A stretch of 64,000 bases of DNA, from the NCBI GenBank assembly GCA_965204245.1, contig CBDBED010000001.1, forward strand, positions 186,001-250,000, given 5' to 3'. Under the pieces are notes generated by a model, which was not told the origin of the DNA, searched no databases, and saw nothing but the letters and a program-made list of their open reading frames with translations. Position numbers and translations under genes: made by a program. This document shows positions 48,982 through 57,232 of the stretch, one piece after another (positions within the stretch are counted from its first letter, which is position 1; each line of letters starts with the position of its first letter). Origin of the DNA: JAAXIE01 sp965204245. Lineage in GTDB: Bacteria; Chloroflexota; Dehalococcoidia; Lucifugimonadales; JAAXIE01.

Positions 48982-50163
48982 TTAGGCCAAGGGCAGGTGG
49001 AACGCCCGACCGGTCCGGGCACTGTGGGCCACGGCCTCCACGAATTCCATGTATTGCACGCCGGTCTCGAAAGAGGTGCGTGTGACTGGTTCCAGACCAC
49101 GGATGGCGTTCACGAACTCTTCGGCGACACGCCAGCGGTACTGAGCCTCCACGGGGTTGGATAGCTCAGTCAATTCAGTCTCACCACGTTGGCCTGCGAG
49201 AACACGCAGTCGATGGTGATCGCGATAATGCACGTCATCACGGAAGGTGGCATCAGCCTCGGGCCTGGTTGTAGTGGGCACGTCTATTCCTGTGGATTCG
49301 GCCTCCCGGTCACGATAACTGGCCATCAGGGAACTGGTGACCCTCAAGGTGCCCTCGGAGCCGAAAATCCAGCTTTCGTTGTAGGGTGCGAGACCGGTCG
49401 CTTGGCTGACGGCAATGTGGGCTGTGGCCCCACAGGCCATATCGCACAGGACGTCAATGTGGTCGGGCATTTGGACGGCCCGCATGGCGCCGTCGGGGTC
49501 GTGTCGGGCGGGCACGAATGTCTTGGAGTTGGCCATGACGCGGGTGGCTGGGCCAACCCAACGCACAAGGTTCTCGTAGACGATGCCCAATCCCAATGCG
49601 TTGTAACCGTGGACATCCCAGTCCTGCCGCCAGTCGAGAGGCGACTCCTGATCGAGGAAACCGCCAGCCAACTGGTTGTCGATGGAACGGCCCACCCACA
49701 TGTCGATGGACAGGAGCTTTCCCAAGGCACCACGGTTTATGTGGTCGATTACGATGTTGTCTACTTGGAAGGTGGAGGGCGCTGGGACTACTTGGGTGAC
49801 CAGACCCGGCTTGCTGCGGGCGAAATACATCATGGCGCGGGCTTCTGAGGCGGTACGGGACATGCGGGACTCACACAGGACGTGCTTGTTGGCTGCCAAG
49901 GAAGCAAGGGTCATCCTGCAGTGGGTGTCGGGGAAGGTGCCAATGCAGACAGCGTTGGTGTCAGGGTCGGCGACCAGTTCCTGCCAAGTGTCGTAGACCT
50001 TGGAAATGCCAAATTCGTCGGCCACCTTCTGACTGGAAGCGCGGCTGCGGTTGGACACGCCGACGATTTCGACTCCATCCATGGCCAGCCAGCCGGGGAT
50101 GAGGTTGATGCGTATATCGCGACCCGCACCGATGATGCCAATGCGAACGGATTTAGGTGGCAT
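48982..50163 (-). CDS. Gfo/Idh/MocA-family oxidoreductase
   Basis: A 393-residue NAD(P)-dependent enzyme. N-terminal Rossmann domain (RIGIIGAGRDIRINLIPGW, GAG near 11-13; VEIVGVSNRS; NAVCIGTFPDTHCRMTLASLAANKHVLCES with the usual CE(KR)P replaced by CESRM). The missing Lys of the EKP motif suggests an altered active site. C-terminal domain follows with a HDPDGAMRAVQMPDH block. Oxidises or reduces a sugar-like or cyclic alcohol; substrate unknown. It starts 3 bases beyond the stop of the AAA ATPase gene and is probably coupled to it. Confidence 0.85.
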   Translation of the reverse strand: MPPKSVRIGIIGAGRDIRINLIPGWLAMDGVEIVGVSNRSRASSQKVADEFGISKVYDTWQELVADPDTNAVCIGTFPDTHCRMTLASLAANKHVLCESRMSRTASEARAMMYFARSKPGLVTQVVPAPSTFQVDNIVIDHINRGALGKLLSIDMWVGRSIDNQLAGGFLDQESPLDWRQDWDVHGYNALGLGIVYENLVRWVGPATRVMANSKTFVPARHDPDGAMRAVQMPDHIDVLCDMACGATAHIAVSQATGLAPYNESWIFGSEGTLRVTSSLMASYRDREAESTGIDVPTTTRPEADATFRDDVHYRDHHRLRVLAGQRGETELTELSNPVEAQYRWRVAEEFVNAIRGLEPVTRTSFETGVQYMEFVEAVAHSARTGRAFHLPLA

Positions 50164-50166
50164 GTT

Positions 50167-51354
50167 TTATTCCCAAGAGCCATCGGGCATGATGCGCATC
50201 ATGAATTGGTCGAACATGGGGACAGTGAAGGCGGTGTCTCCGTGGCTAGGACTCCATACCATGCCTTTGTTGATTAGCTGGCTGCGTGTTGGCGCTAGAG
50301 AATTGACGGAACGTCCAAGTGCTTGGGCAATGTCCCCGGAGCGGTGTGGCCCTTCTCCCAAGACCGCCATTGCCCGCAGGTATCTCTTCTCGGTCGGGGT
50401 GAGCCGGTCGAATCTGACGCGGAAGAAACTCTCATCCAAACCCGCAATGGCCTGCTTGGAGGCAGTCCATACATAGGAGGCGGTGATTGGCGACTCCTCA
50501 GCAACATCCCATAATGACTTGCCCCATTCCTGAAGGAAATAAGGGTAACAACGGGTCTCGGAAACCATCATATCCAGGGCGTCTGACTCTATCTCCACAC
50601 CTTCATCTGCGGCTGGTTTGGAGAGAGCAACCTTCGCATCCTCCGGCATCAGTGCTCCGATTTCCGGGAAATCAAACAGCCTCTCGGCATAGGACTTTGC
50701 CTTTCCCATGCGGCCGCGCACTTGGGGCAGCCCAGCACCGAACATAGTCACCGGCAGTTGGCGCTGCGTCGCCCGGTGCAGTGCCGTAATCAAAGCTGCC
50801 AGTTCGTCCTCCCGCACATACTGCAACTCATCGAGGAAGAGCACCATACAACTCTCGACTGACTGCACTGCAGCACCCACCACTTCCATCAGGTCCTGTA
50901 GGTCGGACTCCAAATCGCCATTGTCTGCCAGTCCGGTTTCTGGACTGAAGTCGAGACCTACCTCCAGGTCCTGATACTTCACCTTGAGGGCGTTGACGAA
51001 TCCGGCCAAGCCCCGGAGAGCACGTTCCGCCAGATGCTTGGCTTTTTCTCGATTTGAAAGCCTCAACAAGGCGAGACGCAGTTCGGGAGCCAACATGGAC
51101 GGCAGGGAGCGGTTCTCGGGGGCTTCAATCCAGAGGGTGCAAAGTCCGCGGTCCTCGGCATCCCTTCGAATTCTGTCAAGGAGCACCGTCTTGCCCACAC
51201 CCCGCAAACCGACCAAGAGCATGCTCTTGCTGGAGCGTCCAATTCTGGTACGCTCGATTGCAATACGGGCATTGTCGATTAGGTACTCGCGGCCGGCAAG
51301 CTCCGGTGGTTGGGTACCGGCTCCGGGCGAATATGGATTGCGGATGGGGTCCAT
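50167..51354 (-). CDS. AAA/ORC-like ATPase with winged-helix tail
   Basis: A 395-residue P-loop protein of the ORC/archaeal-ATPase kind: Walker A GLRGVGKT at 49-56, Walker B VLFLDELQYV around Asp175-Glu176, sensor TMFGAGLPQVR, lid FDFPEIGAL, and a winged-helix-like end (TPTEKRYLRAMAVLGEG, GDIAQALGRSVNSLAPTRSQLINKG). Such proteins bind DNA and appear alone in many genomes. Its start is 11 bases from a double inverted-repeat operator (51365-51530), which it may bind itself. No toxin or nuclease is adjacent. Confidence 0.8.
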   Translation of the reverse strand: MDPIRNPYSPGAGTQPPELAGREYLIDNARIAIERTRIGRSSKSMLLVGLRGVGKTVLLDRIRRDAEDRGLCTLWIEAPENRSLPSMLAPELRLALLRLSNREKAKHLAERALRGLAGFVNALKVKYQDLEVGLDFSPETGLADNGDLESDLQDLMEVVGAAVQSVESCMVLFLDELQYVREDELAALITALHRATQRQLPVTMFGAGLPQVRGRMGKAKSYAERLFDFPEIGALMPEDAKVALSKPAADEGVEIESDALDMMVSETRCYPYFLQEWGKSLWDVAEESPITASYVWTASKQAIAGLDESFFRVRFDRLTPTEKRYLRAMAVLGEGPHRSGDIAQALGRSVNSLAPTRSQLINKGMVWSPSHGDTAFTVPMFDQFMMRIMPDGSWE

Positions 51355-51364
51355 GTGTTCAGTT

Positions 51365-51419
51365 TATAGGGATATTAGGCAGTTTACAAGGAGAAGATAA
51401 CTTTCCTAATATTCCTATA
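51365..51419. promoter_or_regulatory. Inverted-repeat operator 1 before the AAA ATPase
   Basis: Left arm 51365-51387 (tataggg-atattag-core) and right arm 51397-51419 are reverse complements with few mismatches, 9 bases apart. They share the core GAWATTAG or its variant ATATTAG followed by AAGTTA-like bases, which recurs in operator 2. It ends 11 bases before the ATG of the ATPase. Confidence 0.75.
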
Positions 51420-51475
51420 AATCGGTGTGCCTCTGTAATTCTGCGACTCCAGTGGCCGGGCTTCGCTTCTTGGTT

Positions 51476-51530
51476 TATACCGAAATTAGCAAAGTTACAA
51501 GGCACCGCTAACTTGCCTAATTTCAGTATA
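51476..51530. promoter_or_regulatory. Inverted-repeat operator 2
   Basis: Left arm 51476-51498 (tataccgaaattagcaaag and four more) and right arm 51508-51530 form the same kind of dyad, 9 bases apart, 111 bases from operator 1 centre to centre. The four half-sites share tata, then GAAATTAG or GATATTAG, then a purine-rich AAGTTA. Two dyads at a distance of about ten helical turns suit looping or cooperative binding. Confidence 0.75.
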
Positions 51531-51584
51531 TTTAGCCCATGGCACCTGCCCCGGACTCTGGGTTCGTAGCCTCCTCACATCCCT

Positions 51585-52421
51585 CTACGGGCCGCTGTCG
51601 TTGCTGGGGTCCCAGATCCAGTATTTGGCTAGGGCCCCGGCGTCAACCCGCATGTCGAAGCCTGTAATCATCTCAGCTTCGTCGGAGGCCAAGAAGGCTG
51701 CCGCCTTGCCGTAGTGGCTGGGGCTGGGGAGGGTGCGCAGGGGGCTGCCTGCACGAGCATTGCCTCCGGGACCCTGACGAGGATTGGTGTAGGGCCGGGG
51801 CCGGGGCCACTCCACACCCCAGCGTCCTGCGCGCTCGCGGCCCTCGCTGGGATCGGTGGCGGTGGGGGTCAGGCTGTTCACCCGGATGCCGTGCTGGGAA
51901 AGTTCCATGGCAACGGAGCGGGTGAAGTTGAGCAGGCCGCCCTTGCCGGTGCTGTAGGCGACGTTCCATGGCTCGCCCTGATGACCAGCGGTGGAGATGA
52001 TGTTGATGATGCTGCCCTTCCGCTGCTGCTCAATCATGAGGCGGGAGACGTGCTTGGTTACAAGGAAGTTGCCGGTGAGAATGACATCCAACTGGTGACG
52101 CCACTGCTCAACGGGCATGTCGACTACGCCAGCCCAGTTGAAGATGACCGCGCCGTTGACGAGGATGTCGATGCCGCCGAAGGCTTGGGCGGCCTGTTCG
52201 ACGGTGGCCTGCACCTGCTCCTCCTTGGTCACGTCGCAGACCAAGCCAATGGCCTCGCCGCCGCGCTCGTTGATGGCCTCGGCGCATCCGTTGGCGAAAC
52301 CGGGAAAGATATCTACCGACACGATCTTGGCGCCCTCATCAGCAAGGCCCTCGGCAATGCCTCCCACGATATTGGGGCTGGACCCGGTCAACAAGGCAAC
52401 CTTGCCGTCTAACTTACCCAT
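51585..52421 (-). CDS. SDR-family oxidoreductase, probable dihydrodiol dehydrogenase
   Basis: A 278-residue short-chain dehydrogenase with intact triad: Ser143 (IISTAG), Tyr156 and Lys160 (YSTGK). The cofactor loop TGSSPNIVGGIAEGL at 12-26 is longer than the standard TGxxxGIG. A Pro/Arg-rich insertion (about 190-225, with WPRPRPYTNPRQGPGG) follows TPTATDPSEG and is unusual. It is downstream of an oxygenase beta and alpha gene in one transcript, where cis-dihydrodiol dehydrogenases are normally found; that role is inferred. A good ribosome site (aaggagc) precedes 52421. Confidence 0.85.
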   Translation of the reverse strand: MGKLDGKVALLTGSSPNIVGGIAEGLADEGAKIVSVDIFPGFANGCAEAINERGGEAIGLVCDVTKEEQVQATVEQAAQAFGGIDILVNGAVIFNWAGVVDMPVEQWRHQLDVILTGNFLVTKHVSRLMIEQQRKGSIINIISTAGHQGEPWNVAYSTGKGGLLNFTRSVAMELSQHGIRVNSLTPTATDPSEGRERAGRWGVEWPRPRPYTNPRQGPGGNARAGSPLRTLPSPSHYGKAAAFLASDEAEMITGFDMRVDAGALAKYWIWDPSNDSGP

Positions 52422-52469
52422 GCACTGCTCCTTCCATAGTTCGTCGAGCCGTCCATTGAGGACACTGCC

Positions 52470-52979
52470 CTAGTAGATGATGCTCACTGCGCCATGCCAG
52501 GTCAGGGCTTCCATGTCGAGAGTGGCACGGCGGTATTGAATCTTCAGGTCGCCGTTCACACGGCGCAGGGTGTACTGGTAGTGGCCGACATAGGGGTCGC
52601 CTTGGCCGCTGCGAAAACGGTAAACGAGGGCCGAGGCAGCTACGTGAATCTCATCATCGCCAGCCCCGGTGATGCGGACGTTGGTGATAAAGCGACGGGT
52701 GCGGGACCATGGGTACTCGCGGTGGGCATGACGGCTGTTGAGACGGACGACCCGAGCACGCAGACGCACTATGTCGTCGTCGATGAAAACGAGGTCCTTG
52801 TTGGGGTCGCCATCGGGTAGGTCGGTGGTTGGCACGATATAGCGGCAGTCCTCGGTGAAGAGGTCCGCCCATTCGTCCAAGCGCCACTGGTCCAGAAGGG
52901 CAGCCTCCTCATAGAGGAAGTCCTCGACCTCCTGGCGCAGGGCGACCCGTTCCAGTCTTGAGATTTCCTGGCTTGCCAT
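52470..52979 (-). CDS. Ring-hydroxylating oxygenase beta subunit
   Basis: A 169-residue protein of the small-subunit (NTF2-like) fold: VEDFLYEEAALLDQWRLDEWADLFTEDCRYIVP (in parts: FLYEEAALLDQWRLDEWADL and FTEDCRYIVP), HREYPWSRTRRFITNVRI, and YRRATLDMEAL. Beta subunits support the alpha-3-beta-3 hexamer and are not catalytic. The gene follows the alpha subunit by 59 bases and precedes the SDR by 48; ribosome site taggag precedes the ATG. Confidence 0.9.
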   Translation of the reverse strand: MASQEISRLERVALRQEVEDFLYEEAALLDQWRLDEWADLFTEDCRYIVPTTDLPDGDPNKDLVFIDDDIVRLRARVVRLNSRHAHREYPWSRTRRFITNVRITGAGDDEIHVAASALVYRFRSGQGDPYVGHYQYTLRRVNGDLKIQYRRATLDMEALTWHGAVSIIY

Positions 52980-53038
52980 TCAACTCTCCTATGTTGATGT
53001 GGGGTTGCTCTTAGGTGTGATTGAGAGAGGGCAGGGAG

Positions 53039-54382
53039 TCAGTCGTCTGCCGCAACCACCGACTCGGGAGCATGGTCGCTGGTGTCGGGGGGCAGGCCGA
53101 GCATGTCGGCGTGCCAGCGACGCCAGAAGCCGCGCATCTGCAACTCATCCACTGCCTGCGGCTGGCGGCGGGTGCCGCGGGAGATGTCGGACCATTCCAC
53201 ATCCTTGACGGCGAAACCGGCCTGGCAGGTCTCCAAGGCCTCCGAGTCGTCGGGGGTGGCAAAGCCTCCTGGACCGAGGAAGGTGAGGAAGCTGTCGAGG
53301 CGCATGGACAAAGACAGGCCGTCGTCGTCGCGTGGCACCAAGTGCCACGCCGTTACCTGCATCCGGTCTACGTCCAATGGTTCGAAGTTGCGTATGGTGA
53401 TGGCGTTGACGTCATTGATGACCAGATTGGGATAGATGAAAAGATTGCGGTGGTTCTCGGTCATGCGGTGGGCCCGGTATTCGCCATACTTCGCCACCAG
53501 CCGGGCGCGGTCCCGTTCCATGTCCTCCTTCATTTCCTCAGGGAAGAAGGGCGTCCAGAGGGCGATGGGACGCCCTGCGGTGGCGGGGAACTCCATCATG
53601 GCGTGGCCGTTGCCGAGCTCGCGCCCGTGACCGGTGGAACTGCGGGGCACGTCGGGCCAGATGGTGGCCATGTAGTCGAAGAAGGTCTTGTGGGTGGGGA
53701 AGGCGTGGTACTGGTCGATGCTGTTCTCCATGAGCAGCTTCCAGTTCGCTCTAATATCGTACTTGTTGGAGCCGGGCACCACGCGGAAACCAGCCTCGGA
53801 CTGGTCCATGACCATGTCGACGTATTCTTTGGCTCCAGCGAGGTAGTCGACCAGAGGCTCGACGTCGGGGTTATAGCTAACGAAGATCAGGCCCCGATAG
53901 CTTTCCACTCTGGCAGGGGAGAGAAGGCCGTAGTCCTCCTTGCGGAAGGTGAATGCGTAGCCCTCCTCATCAGGCACACCGATGAGGTCGCCACGGTTGT
54001 TGAAAGTCCAAGCGTGGTAGAAGCACTGGAATATCTCGCCGTTGCCCTGTTCCTGGCGGCAGACCAAGGCCCCACGATGACGACACGTGTTGTAGAAGAC
54101 CCGGATATCGCCTTCTCTGGTACGGGTGTAGAAGAGAGGACGGCCTCCCACGGTGCGGCGACGGTAGTCACCGGGGTTCTCAACTTCCGACTCGTGGCCC
54201 AAGTAGAGCCAGCAGCGGGAGAAGATGCGCTTCCGTTCAACCGGAAGGATTTCCGGTGAGGTGAGGGCGGAGCGGTGGTATCGGAAGATACCACGCTCGC
54301 GGTCGTCGATGATCAGGTCTTGTATGTTCATTGGGTTGTTACCAGAGCCGGGGATGTGATCCCGACCTTTAGTCTTCGCCAT
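53039..54382 (-). CDS. Ring-hydroxylating oxygenase alpha subunit, benzoate/biphenyl type (RHO5)
   Basis: A 447-residue alpha subunit. Rieske ligands Cys100-His102 (CRHRG) and Cys120-His123 (CFYHAW), iron site ENSIDQYHAFPTH. The CRHRG/CFYHAW form and the adjacent beta gene place it in the alpha-beta class, unlike RHO1, 3 and 4. The start at 54382 (MAKTKG) overlaps the upstream GIY-YIG gene; ATG 54397 and ATG 54331 are alternatives. Electron-transfer partners are not near. Substrate unknown. Confidence 0.88.
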   Translation of the reverse strand: MAKTKGRDHIPGSGNNPMNIQDLIIDDRERGIFRYHRSALTSPEILPVERKRIFSRCWLYLGHESEVENPGDYRRRTVGGRPLFYTRTREGDIRVFYNTCRHRGALVCRQEQGNGEIFQCFYHAWTFNNRGDLIGVPDEEGYAFTFRKEDYGLLSPARVESYRGLIFVSYNPDVEPLVDYLAGAKEYVDMVMDQSEAGFRVVPGSNKYDIRANWKLLMENSIDQYHAFPTHKTFFDYMATIWPDVPRSSTGHGRELGNGHAMMEFPATAGRPIALWTPFFPEEMKEDMERDRARLVAKYGEYRAHRMTENHRNLFIYPNLVINDVNAITIRNFEPLDVDRMQVTAWHLVPRDDDGLSLSMRLDSFLTFLGPGGFATPDDSEALETCQAGFAVKDVEWSDISRGTRRQPQAVDELQMRGFWRRWHADMLGLPPDTSDHAPESVVAADD

Positions 54383-55214
54383 CGTCGTTCTTTCCATGCC
54401 CTGGGGCGGGTTCGCGTATCCGCTGCACTATTGCCCCAAGCAAACCCACCAGAGCATCTATCTGGTCTTCCGTCAACTTATGGTCGATGGTACAGCGTAG
54501 CTCTGCGGCACTGCCAACAGGAACGAACAAGCCCGTGTCCAAGGCTTGCTGCCTCAGCGGAGCAATCACATCGGCGGATACACCTGCCTTCTGTTCCAGC
54601 CGCGCAAAGTCAGTGTAGATTGCTTGATTGAATACAGGGGACTCTGACGGAGTTTGGTTTCCCAAGGGATATCCACGACAGAGGATTGCCGAATCGCCGT
54701 TGGACTCTACGTACATGGAAAAGGCCAGCTTCCCCCACCTGATACGCATCCCTTCCTGCTTGCCCAAGGCAAGCACGCGCTGGAACACAGGTAGGCCATT
54801 GCTAACAAGAGACCACAGGAAGTCCTCTTCGCTCATGCGCTCTTGGCGCCTCTTGAACTCCGATGCTGCCTCACGGTCTTCAACAGGGAGTCTCGCATCA
54901 TCCTGCAAGCCTCCAGGTGTCACGTCCCTGCCAGGCATCACCTGAAGAATGGCCCTAGCCTGCTCCGGGTCAAGCTCAAAGAACTCGCGGGAAGGATTGA
55001 CCCTATAGGGTCGGAAGGCCGTGTGCAACGCGCTTTCTATTTCCTCAGCCTGTCTGTCTTCCAACTCCCGCGCGATGACACACTCGAAAGGTAGCGGCAC
55101 CCCCGTGCTGTAGAGCGTGTTCATGCGCTGCTGAACGTCAGGCTGATTCGTCATGCCGATTTTCACAATGTTGGGCATCGCCGGGTTGGTAAGCACATAG
55201 ACGATATTGGGCAT
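54369..55214 (-). CDS. GIY-YIG (T5orf172-like) nuclease-fold protein within an oxygenase operon
   Basis: A 281-residue protein with an N-terminal GIY-YIG-like domain: IVYVLTNPAMPNIVKIGMTNQ (residues 4-24 in parts: YVLTNPAMPN and KIGMTNQ), RMNTLYSTGVP, FECVIARELEDRQAEEIESALH and FRVNPSREFFELDPEQA-like end of the domain near 90. The pattern fits the T5orf172 subfamily of GIY-YIG. The rest (about 100-281) matches no family I know. Its end overlaps the oxygenase alpha gene, so it is translated within that operon, which is an unusual place for a nuclease-type protein. Confidence 0.75.
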   Translation of the reverse strand: MPNIVYVLTNPAMPNIVKIGMTNQPDVQQRMNTLYSTGVPLPFECVIARELEDRQAEEIESALHTAFRPYRVNPSREFFELDPEQARAILQVMPGRDVTPGGLQDDARLPVEDREAASEFKRRQERMSEEDFLWSLVSNGLPVFQRVLALGKQEGMRIRWGKLAFSMYVESNGDSAILCRGYPLGNQTPSESPVFNQAIYTDFARLEQKAGVSADVIAPLRQQALDTGLFVPVGSAAELRCTIDHKLTEDQIDALVGLLGAIVQRIREPAPGHGKNDDGED

Positions 55215-55240
55215 GGAGGCTCTCCCTCTTCCAGCTAGCC

Positions 55241-56560
55241 CTAGTCGTCGGCCGCCACGGGCACCGACGCGTCTCTAGCCGCTGCTTCGGGATTGCCTGC
55301 CGCTAGCCAGCCCTCGTTCTGCAAGTGGGCGTGCCACTGGCGCCAGAAGGTGCGGAGTTGCAGTTCGTGGATGGACTGGGGACGTTCGATGTGCATGCCG
55401 CGGGAGACGTCGGACCATTCAACCTCGCTGGCGTCAAACCCTGCTTGGCAGGTCTCCAAGGCCTCCGAGTCGTCGGGGGTGGCAAAGCCGCCGGGGCCGA
55501 GGAAGGTGAGGAAGCTGTCGAGCCGGGTGCGCGAGAGGCGGCCCTCCTCATCCTTGGGGATCATCTCCCATGCTTGCACCTCTATCTCATCGTGAGCAAC
55601 GGGCCAGAAGGTGCGGATGGTCAGGCCGGCCACATCGATGATGTAGAGGTTAGGGAAGATGAGGAGGTTGCGGCTGCGGTCGGCCATGCGAACGGTGCGC
55701 TCCTCGCCATGAAGCTCCACCAAGCGGGCGCGCAGGGCCGCAATTTCCTCCTTGGTGTCCTCGCCGAAGAGGGGCGACCATCGGGCGGTGGGCCGGCCTG
55801 CGGTGGCCGCGAACTCCATGACGGCGTGGCCGTTGCCTAGGGAGTAGGCCTCAGACCAGCGCTCGGACTGCGGCAGTATCTCCACTCCCAAGCTGGTCTG
55901 GTAGTCGATGTAGGTCTTGTGGGTGGGGGCGACATGGTAGTTGTCGAAGCTGTTTTCCACCAGCAGCTTCCAGTTGGCCTTGATGCTGTAGCGGTTGCTG
56001 CCTGACACCACGCGCATGCCGGCTTCCGACTGGTCGACCACGAGGTCGATGAACTCGGTGGCCCCAGCGAGATAGCTGCGCAAGTCCATGGCGTTGGGGT
56101 CGTAGCAGACGAACATGAAGCCCCGGTAGGAGTCGACATGAGGCGGGGAGAGGAGGCCCAGGTCGGACTTGTCGAATCCCTCGGCGTAGCCCTCTTCATC
56201 GGGGACGCCGATGAGTTCACCGCGGCTGTTGAAGGTCCAAGCGTGATAGAAGCACTGGAATATCTCGCCGTTGCCCTGATCGTGCCGGCAGACCAAGGCC
56301 CCTCGATGGCGGCAGGTGTTGTAGAAGACACGCACCTTGCCGTCGCTGGCCCGGACGAAGAAGAGGGGGCGTCCGCCGACTTTGCGTCGGCGATAGTCGC
56401 CCGCATTGGGAACCTCGGATTCGTGGCCCATGTAGAGCCAGCAGCGGTCGAAGAGATTCCTGCGTTCCATCTTCAGGACCTCAGGGGAGGTCATTGCGGA
56501 ACGATGGACGCGGAAAACGTCGCCTTGGATGTCGTCAACGATGAGTGGTTGAGTTGCCAT
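55241..56560 (-). CDS. Ring-hydroxylating oxygenase alpha subunit (RHO6)
   Basis: A 439-residue alpha subunit, paralogous to RHO5: Cys83-His85 (CRHRG), Cys103-His106 (CFYHAW), iron site ENSFDNYHVAPTH, and the shared end LDSFLTFLGPGGFATPDDSEALETCQAGF (in parts: FLTFLGPGGFATPDDSEALE). It is the first gene of the minus-strand unit RHO6, GIY-YIG, RHO5, beta, SDR. Only one beta gene is present, so the two alpha subunits may share it. Start at 56560 has ggaggc in front. Confidence 0.88.
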   Translation of the reverse strand: MATQPLIVDDIQGDVFRVHRSAMTSPEVLKMERRNLFDRCWLYMGHESEVPNAGDYRRRKVGGRPLFFVRASDGKVRVFYNTCRHRGALVCRHDQGNGEIFQCFYHAWTFNSRGELIGVPDEEGYAEGFDKSDLGLLSPPHVDSYRGFMFVCYDPNAMDLRSYLAGATEFIDLVVDQSEAGMRVVSGSNRYSIKANWKLLVENSFDNYHVAPTHKTYIDYQTSLGVEILPQSERWSEAYSLGNGHAVMEFAATAGRPTARWSPLFGEDTKEEIAALRARLVELHGEERTVRMADRSRNLLIFPNLYIIDVAGLTIRTFWPVAHDEIEVQAWEMIPKDEEGRLSRTRLDSFLTFLGPGGFATPDDSEALETCQAGFDASEVEWSDVSRGMHIERPQSIHELQLRTFWRQWHAHLQNEGWLAAGNPEAAARDASVPVAADD

Positions 56561-56772
56561 TGAAGCCTCCCAAGGACAGGCCGCTTGGGGCAACGGGCTG
56601 TCAGGCGGATTATAGGCAGGGGCGCGGGGCGGCTCAAGTGCTTCCGGCGGAGGGGAACTGATGTGCGCGAGTTGTCAAAAAGGAAAGGAAAGGGCGTGCC
56701 AAACTGCGGTTGACCATGCGCACCATCCAAGTTTGCGTCAACCGCCGCTAGACGGCACAGCCTCCGGAGAGA

Positions 56773-57021
56773 ATGATGGAACTGTATCAGTTGGACTATG
56801 TTCTGCATGAACCCTGTGAGGAGCAAGGGTGGCTCTACATGGCGAAGATACCGGTCCTGCCCGGATGCCGGGCGTGGGCGGAGGCGGCCAACAAGGCGCT
56901 AACCGAACTGTCCACAGTGGCGGAGCAGTTCATCCTGTCCTACAAGGAACGGAGGAAACCCCTGCCTGCAGAGATAATAAGGACAGGGACGGGAGAGGGC
57001 AGGATCTCCGTGGCAGTATGA
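56773..57021 (+). CDS. hicB: HicB-family antitoxin
   Basis: An 82-residue HicB-type protein: YVLHEPCEEQGWLYMAKIPVLPGCRAWAEAANKALTEL (in parts: GWLYMAKIPVLPGCRAWAE and ANKALTEL) is the partial RNase H-like fold typical of HicB; it lacks the C-terminal DNA-binding domain of longer forms. The 3' end overlaps the HicA start (ATGA). Two starts (56773 and 56776) follow a weak ggaga. It may remain expressed even though its toxin frame is broken. Confidence 0.85.
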   Translation: MMELYQLDYVLHEPCEEQGWLYMAKIPVLPGCRAWAEAANKALTELSTVAEQFILSYKERRKPLPAEIIRTGTGEGRISVAV

Positions 57022-57226
57022 CGTACAGGGAGCTAATAAGGAACTCAGAAGACTAGGGTGCGTCTTTCATCGCCAAGCGGGAGGTTCTCACGAAATCTGG
57101 ATCAATCCAGCGAACGACCAAGAAACCACCATCCCAGGGCATGGAAACCGAGACCTAGCGACAGGAACCGTCAATGGCATCAGGAGAGACTTGGGACTCA
57201 GCAGGCAGGACTTTGACCGAGCCTAG
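57018..57226 (+). pseudogene. hicA: HicA-family toxin with a one-base frameshift
   Basis: ATG 57018 reads MTYRELIRNSED and stops at 57054-57056. Shifting by one base at about 57038 gives the rest of a HicA: KELRRLGCVFHRQ, GGSHEIWINPAN (with the catalytic His of the GSHEI motif), TIPGHGNRDLATGTVNGI, RRDLGLSRQDF, to TAG 57224-57226. One missing A in the run after cta-at would restore a 69-residue toxin. HicA is an mRNA interferase that binds RNA through a double-stranded RNA-binding fold. Loss of the toxin reading frame is either real or a sequencing error. Confidence 0.8.
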
Positions 57227-57232
57227 CAGAGA

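Noticed and set aside
53021..54259. 412-residue plus-strand frame over RHO5
   Set aside because: Antisense of an oxygenase gene with intact catalytic motifs; the composition (Val/Gly/His-rich) is that of a shadow.
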